From Anaerolineaceae bacterium (GTDB lineage Bacteria > Chloroflexota > Anaerolineae > Anaerolineales > Anaerolineaceae), in assembly GCA_029975475.1 (NCBI GenBank), contig JARKPB010000008.1, forward strand, positions 1,302,001-1,366,000: a stretch of DNA of 64,000 nucleotides, in the 5' to 3' direction. Positions within the stretch are counted from its first letter, which is position 1, and every line of letters begins with the position of its first letter. Made by a program: the position numbers and the translations under genes. The notes beneath the pieces were generated by a model, which made no database searches, was not told the DNA's origin, and saw nothing but the letters and a program-made list of their open reading frames with translations. Of this stretch, positions 27,469 through 35,999 are shown piece by piece.

Positions 27469-29532
27469 TCAGGGTGCGATGTAGCGGTACAGTGAAAATC
27501 CCAGCACGCTGCCGACCAGTTCGGTGTGACCGGGAAATATGGAATAATACGGGGCGGTCATCATCAAGACGCCTTCCGCGCCCATCACGTAATCCAGGCC
27601 AATTTCCTTGAGGTAAGCGGGCACTTCCCAGCTTTTCAGCAGCTCAAAATATTGTTTGCTGTTGATCAACCCGTCCAGGTTGGTGATGGTGCGGTCATTA
27701 ATAAAATAAGCCGTCGCGCCGCCCCCTGGCATGCCGATCAGGCTGCCCGGAGGGGTCATCTTCTCAACAAATGCAGCTTCCTGGAGATAGGCGGCCTGAA
27801 TATTTTCCTGTTGATACGCGACAAGGGAGGGCCGTTGAGCAACCATGAGGCTGAACAGCAGCCATCCCGCCGCCAGACCGGCCGCCAGCCGCAGCCAGCG
27901 GTTTTCCCCCGGTTTCTTCAGCAGCAGCCCGATGAAACCATCCAGCGAGAGGGCGAATAGAAAGACCGCCAGAAGGCTTTCATTTGACCAGTACCAGGGT
28001 TTGTAGTTCACGTAAGAACTGCCCGTGTAGGAAAGAATCTGGAGCATGGAAGAAGACAGCAAGGCATAAGCCAGCACCGCATCCAGATCGCGCCGAAGAC
28101 TCGATTTGCGGAGTCCGAGTCCGAGGCCGAGCACCCCCAACCAGATCAGACCGGCGGGGCGCAGCCATTTTTCCATAAATTCATTTCCGCCGCCGCTGGC
28201 AGACGCGGCTGCCTTGACCGCCCGGAACACCGGTTCGTTTAGCAAACCCCAGGGGCTTTTATCCAGGCGGGGGAAGTACCCGAAAAGAGACGGAAGGTCA
28301 TCGATCGGTTTTCCATAGGGGGTCTCGCTGAGCGTGCCCCACCAGTGTTTTACCTGACCGCTGACCGGCATGGCGGTTCCAAAGGTGGTTTGGTTGAAGA
28401 TCAGATAAGCGCCCAGAGTGACAACGACCGGCAGGGAATACTGCAGCCCGTGAAGCAGCCAGCGTTTCCAGCTGGCGCGCAATTCTTCGAGGGGCGCGGG
28501 CGCTCCATCCGCCGGCGCTTCAACCAGTGCGTACCCCAGCAAGCGCAGCAAGAAGATTAACAACAGGCTGATGGCGGGTTCGAACAAAACTGCCAGGCGC
28601 GGAACGCTGTTCACCCAGCCGATTTGATATAAAAGGAGCAATCCGGCCGCGGTTGGAAGTGAAGATAAGCCAACCGTGAGAACCACACGCCTGATTTCTT
28701 CCGCCCATGCCCAGCGCGGCGGACGGGATAATACACTGAAAAAATAGCCCAGCAGAATTTTAAGCGGCAGAATGAGCGCCAGATATCCATAGACCGTCGG
28801 CAGGAAGGAAGCGTAAACCGGTTGAAAATCAAAGCGCAAAAGAAAAGCCAGGAAAACGGAAATCAGCGCGGCGATCAGCATCCCGGTCCAGTAGATATAG
28901 CGTCTGCCCTGCCGGAACAGCACCACAAGCCCGACGGCCAGAACCAGAAAGGCATTATCCAGGCGGCTTAAGAGCGCCAGGGCAGCCAGGCCGCCGAGCA
29001 GCAGGCGCTGTCCGGCGGTTTCATTTTCAACCGGACGGTTGATCAGGCGGGCTGTCTGGGCAACCAGCAGGGCGACCAGAAAGGCGTTGATTCCGATTTC
29101 CATGCCCTGCCGGGTGACCGTGTTGTGTAAGGGGGCATAGAAAGCCCAGAAAAATGCCGCCAGCATAGCCAGGGAGGGACGAACCACCGGTTTTAAGATC
29201 CGGTAAATCAATACTCCCGTTCCGGCGGTTAACAGAGTCGACAGAAGTATGATTAAACGCAGGGGTAGAATCAGGTCAACCTTCGCCAGGGTAAAAACGG
29301 GCAGCAAGACCAGCATCCAAAGGGGATGGTAACCATTGGTTAAGTTAAATCCGTCAAATGTTGAGCCGTTCCCGGCCAGGATGTTGCGCGCCACCTGATA
29401 GTAATAAAAAGCATCATCGGTTGTGAACCAGCGGTCAAGCACCCAGCTCACCGGCGCAAGCATGAAAACCAGGTGGCTCAAGATCACTACCAGGATGAAA
29501 ATCCATTCAAATTGTACTTTGCGCAACCCCAT
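27469..29532 (-). CDS. GT-C-fold membrane glycosyltransferase-like protein
   Basis: The start is taken at the ATG at 29532, preceded by GGGAGG, giving 687 residues; the frame is open to 29598. About twelve hydrophobic helices are seen. The first extracytoplasmic loop carries the acidic pair typical of GT-C (GT39/ArnT-like) enzymes, FTTDDAFYYYQVARNI, with NGYHPLWML after it. The C-terminal periplasmic-type part contains GMPGGGATAYFI and ITNLDGLINSKQYFELL, a pattern recurrent in large Chloroflexota membrane proteins of this group. It probably transfers a sugar from a polyprenyl-phosphate donor; the acceptor is unknown. It lies 80 nt downstream of the GTPase gene. Confidence 0.75.
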   Translation of the reverse strand: MGLRKVQFEWIFILVVILSHLVFMLAPVSWVLDRWFTTDDAFYYYQVARNILAGNGSTFDGFNLTNGYHPLWMLVLLPVFTLAKVDLILPLRLIILLSTLLTAGTGVLIYRILKPVVRPSLAMLAAFFWAFYAPLHNTVTRQGMEIGINAFLVALLVAQTARLINRPVENETAGQRLLLGGLAALALLSRLDNAFLVLAVGLVVLFRQGRRYIYWTGMLIAALISVFLAFLLRFDFQPVYASFLPTVYGYLALILPLKILLGYFFSVLSRPPRWAWAEEIRRVVLTVGLSSLPTAAGLLLLYQIGWVNSVPRLAVLFEPAISLLLIFLLRLLGYALVEAPADGAPAPLEELRASWKRWLLHGLQYSLPVVVTLGAYLIFNQTTFGTAMPVSGQVKHWWGTLSETPYGKPIDDLPSLFGYFPRLDKSPWGLLNEPVFRAVKAAASASGGGNEFMEKWLRPAGLIWLGVLGLGLGLRKSSLRRDLDAVLAYALLSSSMLQILSYTGSSYVNYKPWYWSNESLLAVFLFALSLDGFIGLLLKKPGENRWLRLAAGLAAGWLLFSLMVAQRPSLVAYQQENIQAAYLQEAAFVEKMTPPGSLIGMPGGGATAYFINDRTITNLDGLINSKQYFELLKSWEVPAYLKEIGLDYVMGAEGVLMMTAPYYSIFPGHTELVGSVLGFSLYRYIAP

Positions 29533-29612
29533 CCATTCCTCCCGGGTGGCTTGAGCGAACCGCATCCTGCGTTGAGAAGATTTTCCGCAATTCTGCAATT
29601 ATACCGGCTAAT

Positions 29613-30146
29613 TTATCCGCCCGCACGGTAGTGCCTATACGCAATTAAAGCCAGGCGGGTGAACATTTCTGCCACCCCAGCGCCGGTTAACGCGCTGGTT
29701 TTCACCGCGGGTTTGCCCCACTGCCCCGCAAACCGGGCACCGGCCTCGTTTTCCGTCCCCGGCAGGTCTTCTTTATTCCCCACCACCAGCCAGTCAATCG
29801 CCGGTTCGCGGCGCTGGATTTCTTCCAGCCAGCGGGGAAGATCAGCCGCGCTTTGCGGGTCGCTGAGATCATACACCAGCGCAGCCGCCAGCGCGCCGCG
29901 GTAGAAACCTTCCCGCACGGTCGCAAAACGATCCTGACCGGCGATATCCCAGATGGAAAGCTTGACCTCACCGCCGGGTAGCGCCACCCGCCGGGTTTGA
30001 AAATCCACTCCAATCGTCATGACCCGGGTGTGCTCGAAACGCTCTTCACACCAGCGGCGGATCAGGGAGGTCTTGCCGACTCCCCCATTCCCTACCAGCA
30101 AAACCTTCAGGACCGGTTCGTGAGGCGCGAATGGATCAGAAGTCAT
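29613..30146 (-). CDS. Ras/Rab-like small GTPase
   Basis: The 177-residue protein has a complete set of G motifs: G1 GNGGVGKTS (19-27), G2 Thr44 in MTIGVDF, G3 WDIAGQDRF with the Ras-type Gln71, G4 NKED (124-127) and G5 TSAL (150-153). The closeness to eukaryotic Rab proteins (IGVDFQTRRV, WDIAGQDRF) is striking. It lacks C-terminal cysteines for prenylation. Bacterial relatives such as MglA act in polarity, but this protein is closer to the Rab pattern. The ATG lies inside the end of the upstream gene (11-nt overlap), so the two proteins are made together. Confidence 0.92.
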   Translation of the reverse strand: MTSDPFAPHEPVLKVLLVGNGGVGKTSLIRRWCEERFEHTRVMTIGVDFQTRRVALPGGEVKLSIWDIAGQDRFATVREGFYRGALAAALVYDLSDPQSAADLPRWLEEIQRREPAIDWLVVGNKEDLPGTENEAGARFAGQWGKPAVKTSALTGAGVAEMFTRLALIAYRHYRAGG

Positions 30147-30873
30147 GGGTCAAATAATATTCATGCAGACAGACCAGCGCGGATGCGTCCACCGGGGCTT
30201 TCTCCAGCACCTGCGCATTGGCGTGCTCAAAGACCTGGTGCATCTGCTCCAATTTTTTTAGCTGTTCGCCCGAAGGTTCCAGAGAGAACAGCAGTATCGA
30301 AGTGGTCAAACGCCCCGCCAAAAAGCACAACCAGCGGCCGCCCTCGATTTCCATCGTCCGGACGCCAGCGCCAAAGATTTCCTGCGTGGCCGAACGATAG
30401 GATGAAAGCATCGGGACAAACAGAGCCGGGTCCAGGCTAAATTGTCCCCCATCGCGAACGGGCATGCCGGAATGGTTGTCATAGATCGCGTAGCCCAGCA
30501 AGCGCGCGGCGGACCGCCGGCGGATGAGAATGGATTGACCTTCCGTGACGGCGTCCTTCCAGGACTCACCAGACGGGCTCAGACGCAGCAGATTCTCAAC
30601 CTGCCGCATTTCGGTTTGATAATGGTCGTAAAGTTCTTCAAACTGGCGGCGGTTGATGCGGCCGGCAGCGAATTTCGCGGCCAGCGAGCCAATTTTTCCA
30701 CGCAGTTTTTCCAGGTACGCCTCGCCCTCGCGCTGGCTGCGCCAGTCGGGGCGGTCAGCCGTCAGAGGCGGCGCGGCTTCTTCAGGGGAGACCGGGACTT
30801 GCTCAAATGACTGCGGCTGGGGTTCTGGCGCCGAGCGGCCGAAAACGCGTTTGAACCAGGGTAATTTCTTCAT
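30136..30873 (-). CDS. GTPase-associated protein, possible longin/roadblock-like regulator
   Basis: Not recognised by strong motifs. The 245-residue protein begins with a basic, hydrophobic patch (MKKLPWFKRVFGR) and a Pro/Glu linker. A coiled-coil region follows (about 45-95). A C-terminal alpha/beta domain (about 120-235) reads LLGYAIYDNHSGMPV..., then WLCFLAGRLTTSILLFSLEP and a long closing helix. That alternation resembles longin/roadblock folds, which act as partners, exchange factors or GAPs of small GTPases. The overlap with the Ras-like gene supports a partnership. The assignment is inference; a profile search would decide. GAGGAGCC precedes the ATG. Confidence 0.55.
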   Translation of the reverse strand: MKKLPWFKRVFGRSAPEPQPQSFEQVPVSPEEAAPPLTADRPDWRSQREGEAYLEKLRGKIGSLAAKFAAGRINRRQFEELYDHYQTEMRQVENLLRLSPSGESWKDAVTEGQSILIRRRSAARLLGYAIYDNHSGMPVRDGGQFSLDPALFVPMLSSYRSATQEIFGAGVRTMEIEGGRWLCFLAGRLTTSILLFSLEPSGEQLKKLEQMHQVFEHANAQVLEKAPVDASALVCLHEYYLTHDF

Positions 30874-30943
30874 TGGCTCCTCGCAAATTTCCTTCCGTAA
30901 TTATTGTACATAGCCGGGCCAGATCTGCGCTTAACAAAGCTGT

Positions 30944-30973
30944 AAAAAAAGTCCCTGCCCCGCGGCAGGGACA
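30944..30973 (-). terminator. Intrinsic terminator after pyrimidine-nucleoside phosphorylase
   Basis: The stem GTCCCTGCC/GGCAGGGAC is followed on the minus strand by eight T. Confidence 0.92.
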
Positions 30974-30979
30974 GGAGGT

Positions 30980-32284
30980 TTATTCAATGACGCCGTAAAA
31001 CAGGGGCAGCTCTTCTACCGGGCCGGAGGAGATCTCTACCGCCGCGAGCAGACGCTGACGGGCATACGCCAGGCTTTCAGGACTGGCGGCATGAACGGTG
31101 AACAAAGCATCCCCGGCCCGGATGGTTTCGCCAACTTTGCGGTGCACGATGATCCCGACGCGGTGGTCAATGCTGTCTGTTTTGACCGCCCGACCAGCGC
31201 CCAGCTCTACCGAGGTCTCACCCACCGTGCGGGCGTGGATCATGCGGATCACCCCGCTTTGCGGAGCGGAAATCGTTTCAATCACGGGAGCCAGGGGGAA
31301 TTTTTCAGGCTGATCCACGTAACTGACATCCCCGCCCTGTATCTGAACCAGGCGCCGGAAAGCCTGCCAGGCGCTGCCGCTGGCCAGCGCTTTTTCGGCG
31401 ATTTCTCGTCCGGTCTGAATATCCGCAGCCCGGCCCCCCACCCGGAGGAGGTGACTGGCGACCACCAGACAATGTTCGCGAAAATCGTGCGGTCCGCCGT
31501 TCTGCAGGGTTTCAATGGCTTCTTTGACTTCCAGGGCGTTGCCAACCGCGAACCCGAGCGGCTGGTTCATATCGGAAAGCAATGCAACGGTGGTGCGGCC
31601 GGATAGTTTGCCAATCGCGACCATAAGCTGCGCCAGCCGGCGGCCTTCTTCCAGGCTGGTCATAAACGCGCCGTTGCCGATCTTGACATCCAGCACAATC
31701 GCTTGAGCTCCGGCAGCGATCTTTTTGGACATCACGGATGAAGCGATTAAGGGGATGGACTGAACCGTGCCGGTGACATCCCGCAGGGCATACAATTTGC
31801 CGTCGGCAGGTGCCAGGTCAGCGGACTGGCCGGCCAAAACCAGTCCTTCTTTTGCCAGTTGTTCCATGAACTGTTCGCGGGTCAGGTTAACCTGAAAGCC
31901 CGGAATGGATTCCATTTTATCCAGCGTTCCGCCGCTGAAACCCAGACCCCGCCCGGACATCTTTCCAACCGGCAGGCCGCAGGCAGCCACCAGCGGTTCG
32001 ACAACCAGCGTGGTTTTATCCCCGACTCCGCCGGTTGAGTGTTTATCCACCGCAATTTTTACCGCGGCGGAAAGATCCAGCATCTCGCCGGAATGCGCCA
32101 TTGCCAGAGTCAAATCGGTGGTTTCCTGATCGGTCATTCCGTTCAGCAAAACCGCCATCGCCCAGGCCGCCGCCTGATAATCAGGGATCTTGCCTGAGGT
32201 AAAGCCTTCAATAAAAAACTCGATTTCTTCGCGGGTTAAGGTTCCTTTATCGCGTTTCTTAATAATCACATCTACAGCGCGCAT
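30980..32284 (-). CDS. Pyrimidine-nucleoside (thymidine) phosphorylase
   Basis: The 434-residue protein has the conserved phosphate/ribose-binding signature KHSTGGVGDKTTL (81-93), then GKMSGRGLGFSGGTLDKME. C-terminal GRAVKTDSIDHRVGI and KVGETIRAGDALFTVHA belong to the small lipoyl-like domain. It splits thymidine/uridine into base and (deoxy)ribose 1-phosphate. Family members that use both uridine and thymidine (pdp) and those specific for thymidine (deoA) cannot be separated here. It has its own Shine-Dalgarno site (CAGGAG) and terminator and lies between the khpB operon and the GTPase genes. Confidence 0.93.
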   Translation of the reverse strand: MRAVDVIIKKRDKGTLTREEIEFFIEGFTSGKIPDYQAAAWAMAVLLNGMTDQETTDLTLAMAHSGEMLDLSAAVKIAVDKHSTGGVGDKTTLVVEPLVAACGLPVGKMSGRGLGFSGGTLDKMESIPGFQVNLTREQFMEQLAKEGLVLAGQSADLAPADGKLYALRDVTGTVQSIPLIASSVMSKKIAAGAQAIVLDVKIGNGAFMTSLEEGRRLAQLMVAIGKLSGRTTVALLSDMNQPLGFAVGNALEVKEAIETLQNGGPHDFREHCLVVASHLLRVGGRAADIQTGREIAEKALASGSAWQAFRRLVQIQGGDVSYVDQPEKFPLAPVIETISAPQSGVIRMIHARTVGETSVELGAGRAVKTDSIDHRVGIIVHRKVGETIRAGDALFTVHAASPESLAYARQRLLAAVEISSGPVEELPLFYGVIE

Positions 32285-32335
32285 GGTATCTACTCCTGTC
32301 TGACATCTGGGATAATTTTACCGCGAAGAGGATGG

Positions 32336-32370
32336 AAAACAAAGACTGGCTGCCCGAACAGCAGCCAGTC
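32336..32370 (-). terminator. Intrinsic terminator of the rpmH-khpB operon
   Basis: The stem GACTGGCTGC/GCAGCCAGTC with a 7-nt loop is followed on the minus strand by TTTGTTTTCC, 20 nt past the khpB stop. Confidence 0.85.
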
Positions 32371-32390
32371 GAACCGGTTGAGAAGGTTTT

Positions 32391-33143
32391 TCACTTTTTC
32401 AGCAAGATCGAAACTTTTCGATTGGGTTCTTCACCCACGCTCTCCGTGGTTACCTGGGGGTGGTTGCGCAGTTCCAGGTGGATCACGCGGCGCTCATTGG
32501 CAGGCATCGGCTCTAGGACCTGGCGTTTGCCGGTGGTGACCGCCTGTTCGGCCATGCGCAAAGCCAGCTGGCGCAGCTGTCGTTCGCGGCGCTGGCGGTA
32601 TCCCTGAACGTCTATCATTAATGGCACCCAGTGACCAACCTGCTTGCAAACGATCAGGCTGGAAATGTACTGGAGGGCATTTAATGTTTCTGAACGCCGG
32701 CCGATCAAGATGCTGAGGTCATCCCCCTGAACCTCGACCTGCACCATGCGCTCGTCTTTATCATCCACCGGCGCGACGTATTTGGCCGTAACCCGCGCGC
32801 GAACCTTCATCTTGTCAATCAAGGTGCGCACCACTTCGGCGGAGGTGGTGAGGATGAATTCCTCATCCGTGGGGATTTCGTTTTCTTTCCAGGCTGCCCG
32901 AGAAACAGGAGCGGCTTCGGACCCGGCAGAATCACCGGTTCCGGCGAGGTCCGCGTCCGCGCCTTTGATTTTAATTCGCACGCGCGCCTGACGGCTGCCC
33001 AGGCCAAAAAGACCTTTGCTGCCAATATCGAGGACATCCACGTCCACACGGTCGCGGGATAAACCCAGTTGATTTAAGCCTTCAGCAATCGCCTCTTCGA
33101 CACTTGGCGCGATTACTTCGAGAGTTGTATGTTCCTGACCCAT
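32391..33143 (-). CDS. khpB: KhpB/Jag RNA-binding protein
   Basis: The 250-residue protein has a Jag-N domain (1-58, TTLEVIAPSVEEAIAEGL and GLFGLGSRQARV), an acidic/Ala linker, a KH domain (about 110-175, with DDLSILIGRRSETLNALQ) and R3H (about 180-248, MPANERRVIHLELRNHP). It binds RNA and is tied to cell-envelope control through the conserved link with yidC, seen here: the gene begins 13 nt after yidC. Confidence 0.95.
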   Translation of the reverse strand: MGQEHTTLEVIAPSVEEAIAEGLNQLGLSRDRVDVDVLDIGSKGLFGLGSRQARVRIKIKGADADLAGTGDSAGSEAAPVSRAAWKENEIPTDEEFILTTSAEVVRTLIDKMKVRARVTAKYVAPVDDKDERMVQVEVQGDDLSILIGRRSETLNALQYISSLIVCKQVGHWVPLMIDVQGYRQRRERQLRQLALRMAEQAVTTGKRQVLEPMPANERRVIHLELRNHPQVTTESVGEEPNRKVSILLKK

Positions 33144-33156
33144 GCGACACCCCTTG

Positions 33157-33942
33157 TTATTTCTTCACCACGACTGCTTTTTTGCGGTTGGGAAAAATAT
33201 TTTCCCAGTACAGGCGGCCAATCAACCCGTATTGCAGGATACCGATCAGGTTCGAGGCAACAAAATAAAGCGCCAGACCGGATGCCAGGCTGAAGGAAAT
33301 CCACCCCATGAGCAAGGGCATGTAAATGCTCATCATGGAATTCACCCGGGCGGACTGGTCTTTGCTGTTGGCAGAGGGAGGCATGCTCAGCTTCGTTTGA
33401 AGGAAGGACGTGACGACCACAATGATGGTCAGCACGGGGATGCCGAATGAAAGACCGGGGATATACAGCCGTTCCGGCTGGGTGAGGTCCATCCAGAGAA
33501 ACTGGTTGTTCAACGGAATCAGGTTTGAGACATCCAGCAGCCAGGGATAAATGTGCTTGGTCAACTTCAACAGTTCCATCGGGGCATTTCCCGAAGCGGC
33601 GATGATCGCCTGGTAGAGACCAATGATGATTGGGAACTGGATTAACGTAGGGAGGCAGGATGAAAACGGGTTGACCCCCAGTTCCTGGATCAGTTTCGCC
33701 TGTTCCTGCTGCAGTTTTTCTTTATCATTCTTGTACTTGACCTGCAGGTCCTGCCAGCGTTTATCCTGCTGCAATTCCTGCATGGCCTGGCTGCCCTTGA
33801 TTTGTTTGACCATCAACGGATGGGTTACCAGGCGGATCAAGAGGGTAAAGAGGATTACCGCGATGCCAAAATTCTGGCCGAGGTACTGATAAATGAACAT
33901 CAAAATATTGATAAACGGTGTGATGATAATCGCGTCCCACAT
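33157..33942 (-). CDS. yidC: YidC/Oxa1-type membrane protein insertase
   Basis: The 261-residue protein is of the short Gram-positive-like form without the large periplasmic P1 domain. It has a first helix, then the hydrophilic-groove helix with Arg37 in LFTLLIRLVTHPLM, a cytoplasmic coiled hairpin rich in Lys/Gln (about 50-85), and the helices NPFSSCLPTLIQFPIIIGLY and ...GWISFSLASGLALYF. The tail KKAVVVKK is basic and short. It inserts membrane proteins with or without SecYEG. The gene order rpmH-rnpA-yidD-yidC-khpB is classical, except that a lipoprotein gene sits before yidC. Confidence 0.96.
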   Translation of the reverse strand: MWDAIIITPFINILMFIYQYLGQNFGIAVILFTLLIRLVTHPLMVKQIKGSQAMQELQQDKRWQDLQVKYKNDKEKLQQEQAKLIQELGVNPFSSCLPTLIQFPIIIGLYQAIIAASGNAPMELLKLTKHIYPWLLDVSNLIPLNNQFLWMDLTQPERLYIPGLSFGIPVLTIIVVVTSFLQTKLSMPPSANSKDQSARVNSMMSIYMPLLMGWISFSLASGLALYFVASNLIGILQYGLIGRLYWENIFPNRKKAVVVKK

Positions 33943-33953
33943 GGTTCCCTGCC

Positions 33954-35006
33954 TTATTTCGCCGGTGTAAAGGGCCGGACAACTTTACCGTCCGCATCCA
34001 GGACGACCAGCAAGAACTCGCCGTCCTTTACCGCAACAACCAAATTTTCACCATCGAATACCGGGGTGGTATACAGGCTGCCCTTTACCGTGGTATTCCA
34101 GGCGCTGGTTCCGTTGGGATTGAAAGCGGTGATCGTGCCGTTTTCGGTAACGAAAACAATGCGGTCTTTCACCGCCACGGGAGAGGCTACGATCGGTGAT
34201 TTCAGGTCGCCGAATTTTTCCATACGGCCGTCTTTGGCCGATACCGCATAAGCCGCTCCGGTCTGGTCGCCTACATATAGCCTGTCGCCAACCAGCAAGG
34301 GGGTGCCCCAGACGATCCCGTCCAGGCTGGTCTTCCACAGCGGGCTGCCAGTTTTGATATCCCAGGCTTCCAGGTCTTTCGCAAAGGTGCCGACATAGAG
34401 CGTGTCGTTTGCCAGCAGCGGTTCTGAGACGACCGCTCCTTCGACTGTAATGCGCCAGAGTTCCTTGCCGGATGTAAGGTCAATACCAAAGATGGTCTTA
34501 TTCAGTCCGGCAACGATAACGGTCTGATCCTTGACGATCGGGCGGGTCCAGAGTTGCTGCTGCAGGTTTAGACTCCAGAGCAATTTCCCATTCCGATCCA
34601 GCGAATAGAGGCTGCCGTCCGTGTTGGCAGCCAGGATGGAATCATTCAGGATCAAAGCCGGGGCAATCCAGCGGCGCTTTGCCTGATCAAACTGCCACTG
34701 TTCGACCCCATTTTGAGGGGAAATGCCAAACAGCCGGTTGGTGTAATCACCCACCACAATCAGATTAGAGGAGACGGCGGGCGCCGCATAAAAGAACTCG
34801 GTATTTTTCGGTTCAGCCGGAAAACGCCAGGTCTCGATGCCCTTTTGATAGTCTACCGCGTATACCATTGTGCCGTAGGAGATGTAAGCCGTGCTGCCGC
34901 TGACAGACAGGCCCGGCCAGGAAGTGGTCACCCCGGCGCCTGAACAGGCGCTCAGCAAAACCGCGGCGAACACCAGAACTAGAGCGAGAAAAAGAGTACG
35001 CTTCAT
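33954..35006 (-). CDS. PQQ-type beta-propeller lipoprotein (BamB-like fold)
   Basis: The 350-residue protein has a lipoprotein signal with lipobox LLSAC (Cys21). Repeated blades follow, each with an ALLWS- or ELWRI-type end (YQKGIETWRF, GVEQWQFD, GKLLWSLNL, SGKELWRIT, TGSPLWKTS, GTSAWNTT). This is a seven- or eight-bladed PQQ-like propeller. In diderms BamB belongs to the outer-membrane BAM complex, but no BAM gene is visible and this lineage is usually considered to lack a classic outer membrane. A scaffold role beside YidC is a guess. It is placed 11 nt before yidC and 27 nt after yidD. Confidence 0.85.
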   Translation of the reverse strand: MKRTLFLALVLVFAAVLLSACSGAGVTTSWPGLSVSGSTAYISYGTMVYAVDYQKGIETWRFPAEPKNTEFFYAAPAVSSNLIVVGDYTNRLFGISPQNGVEQWQFDQAKRRWIAPALILNDSILAANTDGSLYSLDRNGKLLWSLNLQQQLWTRPIVKDQTVIVAGLNKTIFGIDLTSGKELWRITVEGAVVSEPLLANDTLYVGTFAKDLEAWDIKTGSPLWKTSLDGIVWGTPLLVGDRLYVGDQTGAAYAVSAKDGRMEKFGDLKSPIVASPVAVKDRIVFVTENGTITAFNPNGTSAWNTTVKGSLYTTPVFDGENLVVAVKDGEFLLVVLDADGKVVRPFTPAK

Positions 35007-35033
35007 TGCATGTTTCCCTTGGTGGTTGGATAA

Positions 35034-35333
35034 TCAGGGGACCGGGTCGTAACCGCCCGGGTTGAACGGATTGCAGCGCAATACCCGCCAGATCGCCATG
35101 ATGGTGCCCTTTATGGCGCCGAATTTATAGATGGCTTGGTAACCGTAATGCGAACAGGAAGGATAGAAACGGCAGGTATTTTCGGGCAGGGTGGGAGACA
35201 CGAACATCTGATAGAGGCGGATCAGACCCAGCAGTGGGAAGCGCGGAAGATTCCAAATCGTAACCGGCAGGTCTTTCAACCTGGGTTCATTGGGATAATC
35301 GCCCTGATCTTCAATCTGGGTCGCGCTCATCAA
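35034..35333 (-). CDS. yidD: YidD membrane-insertion efficiency factor
   Basis: The protein has 99 residues. The core [31 protein letters not shown] and [18 protein letters not shown] is diagnostic. A family-atypical N-terminal extension of about 28 polar residues precedes it. The extension is supported because the gene overlaps rnpA by 23 nt and no better start is evident. YidD assists YidC-dependent insertion. Confidence 0.94.
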   Translation of the reverse strand: MMSATQIEDQGDYPNEPRLKDLPVTIWNLPRFPLLGLIRLYQMFVSPTLPENTCRFYPSCSHYGYQAIYKFGAIKGTIMAIWRVLRCNPFNPGGYDPVP

Positions 35334-35667
35334 CGATCACCAATCCCGCGCGGGAAAGCAGCTGCTTAACAGCGGTTTGAAGCTCTGGATACGGCGCCTG
35401 CAACAAGGGTTTGCGTGCCAGGAAAATCAGATCAAAACCGGGAGCGGTTTGCCGGTAGAGGGGTTCGAGGGCAGCGCGCAGGCGCCTTTTGGCTCGATTC
35501 CGTTTGACAGCATTTCCAATGCTCCTGCCGGCGATGACTCCAAATCTGTTGACGGGCAAATCGTTTGGCGCGACCAATAACACAAGCAGCGGGTGTGCAT
35601 GGGTTCTTCCCAGCAGGCGCACCCGCTTAATATCCTTTGACCGGGTCAGGCGAAACGATTTTTTCAC
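35311..35667 (-). CDS. rnpA: Ribonuclease P protein component
   Basis: The 118-residue basic protein has the RNase P signature [18 protein letters not shown] and an N-terminal [12 protein letters not shown]. It binds the catalytic RNA for 5' maturation of tRNAs. Its end overlaps yidD, and it follows rpmH by 85 nt. Confidence 0.95.
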   Translation of the reverse strand: MKKSFRLTRSKDIKRVRLLGRTHAHPLLVLLVAPNDLPVNRFGVIAGRSIGNAVKRNRAKRRLRAALEPLYRQTAPGFDLIFLARKPLLQAPYPELQTAVKQLLSRAGLVIVDERDPD

Positions 35668-35752
35668 CCATTAACCTGTCTGATCTCACTTTCCTGACAG
35701 GCCAGCAAACATAAGGCATGATTCAGCTTCTAAACCGTTGATAAGGAAATCC

Positions 35753-35926
35753 TTATCCCCAGCGAACACGCTTGACGTGATTGTTCATGCTCACGGTCAG
35801 CTTGTGACGGCCGCGCAAACGACGGCGCTTGAGCACTTCGCGCCCATCAGCGGTCGCCATGCGCTCCCGAAACCCGTGGACACGAATGCGGCGGCGGATT
35901 TTCGGTTGGTAAGTCCTTTTGGTCAT
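35753..35926 (-). CDS. rpmH: 50S ribosomal protein L34
   Basis: A 57-codon gene read directly from the minus strand. It begins [19 protein letters not shown] and continues through [21 protein letters not shown], ending VKRVRWG. It has an unusual gap-free L34 pattern with a slightly longer tail ([17 protein letters not shown]) than the usual 44-47 residues. AAAGGAAG precedes the ATG. It is the first gene of the rpmH-rnpA-yidD-lipoprotein-yidC-khpB operon and is driven by a near-consensus promoter at 35971-35999. No dnaA gene lies upstream; TrkA genes are there instead. Confidence 0.96.
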   Translation of the reverse strand: MTKRTYQPKIRRRIRVHGFRERMATADGREVLKRRRLRGRHKLTVSMNNHVKRVRWG

Positions 35927-35970
35927 GCTACTTCCTTTCTTTTCCTGATATTGATACCAGCAGAAATTTA

Positions 35971-35999
35971 ATTATACCCCAGGTTGAAGCCTCGGTCAA
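35971..35999 (-). promoter_or_regulatory. Promoter of the rpmH operon
   Basis: TTGACC (35999-35994), 17 nt, TATAAT (35976-35971). The -35 hexamer contains the TGA stop (35998-35996) of the upstream TrkA-type gene. Confidence 0.88.

Noticed and set aside
35740-35757. Hairpin GATAAGG/CCTTATC at the end of rpmH as a terminator
   Set aside because: No T-run follows on the minus strand, and the operon continues into rnpA.
35668-35995. Replication origin near rpmH
   Set aside because: rpmH often lies near oriC, but there is no dnaA, no cluster of TTATCCACA-like boxes and no AT-rich unwinding region.
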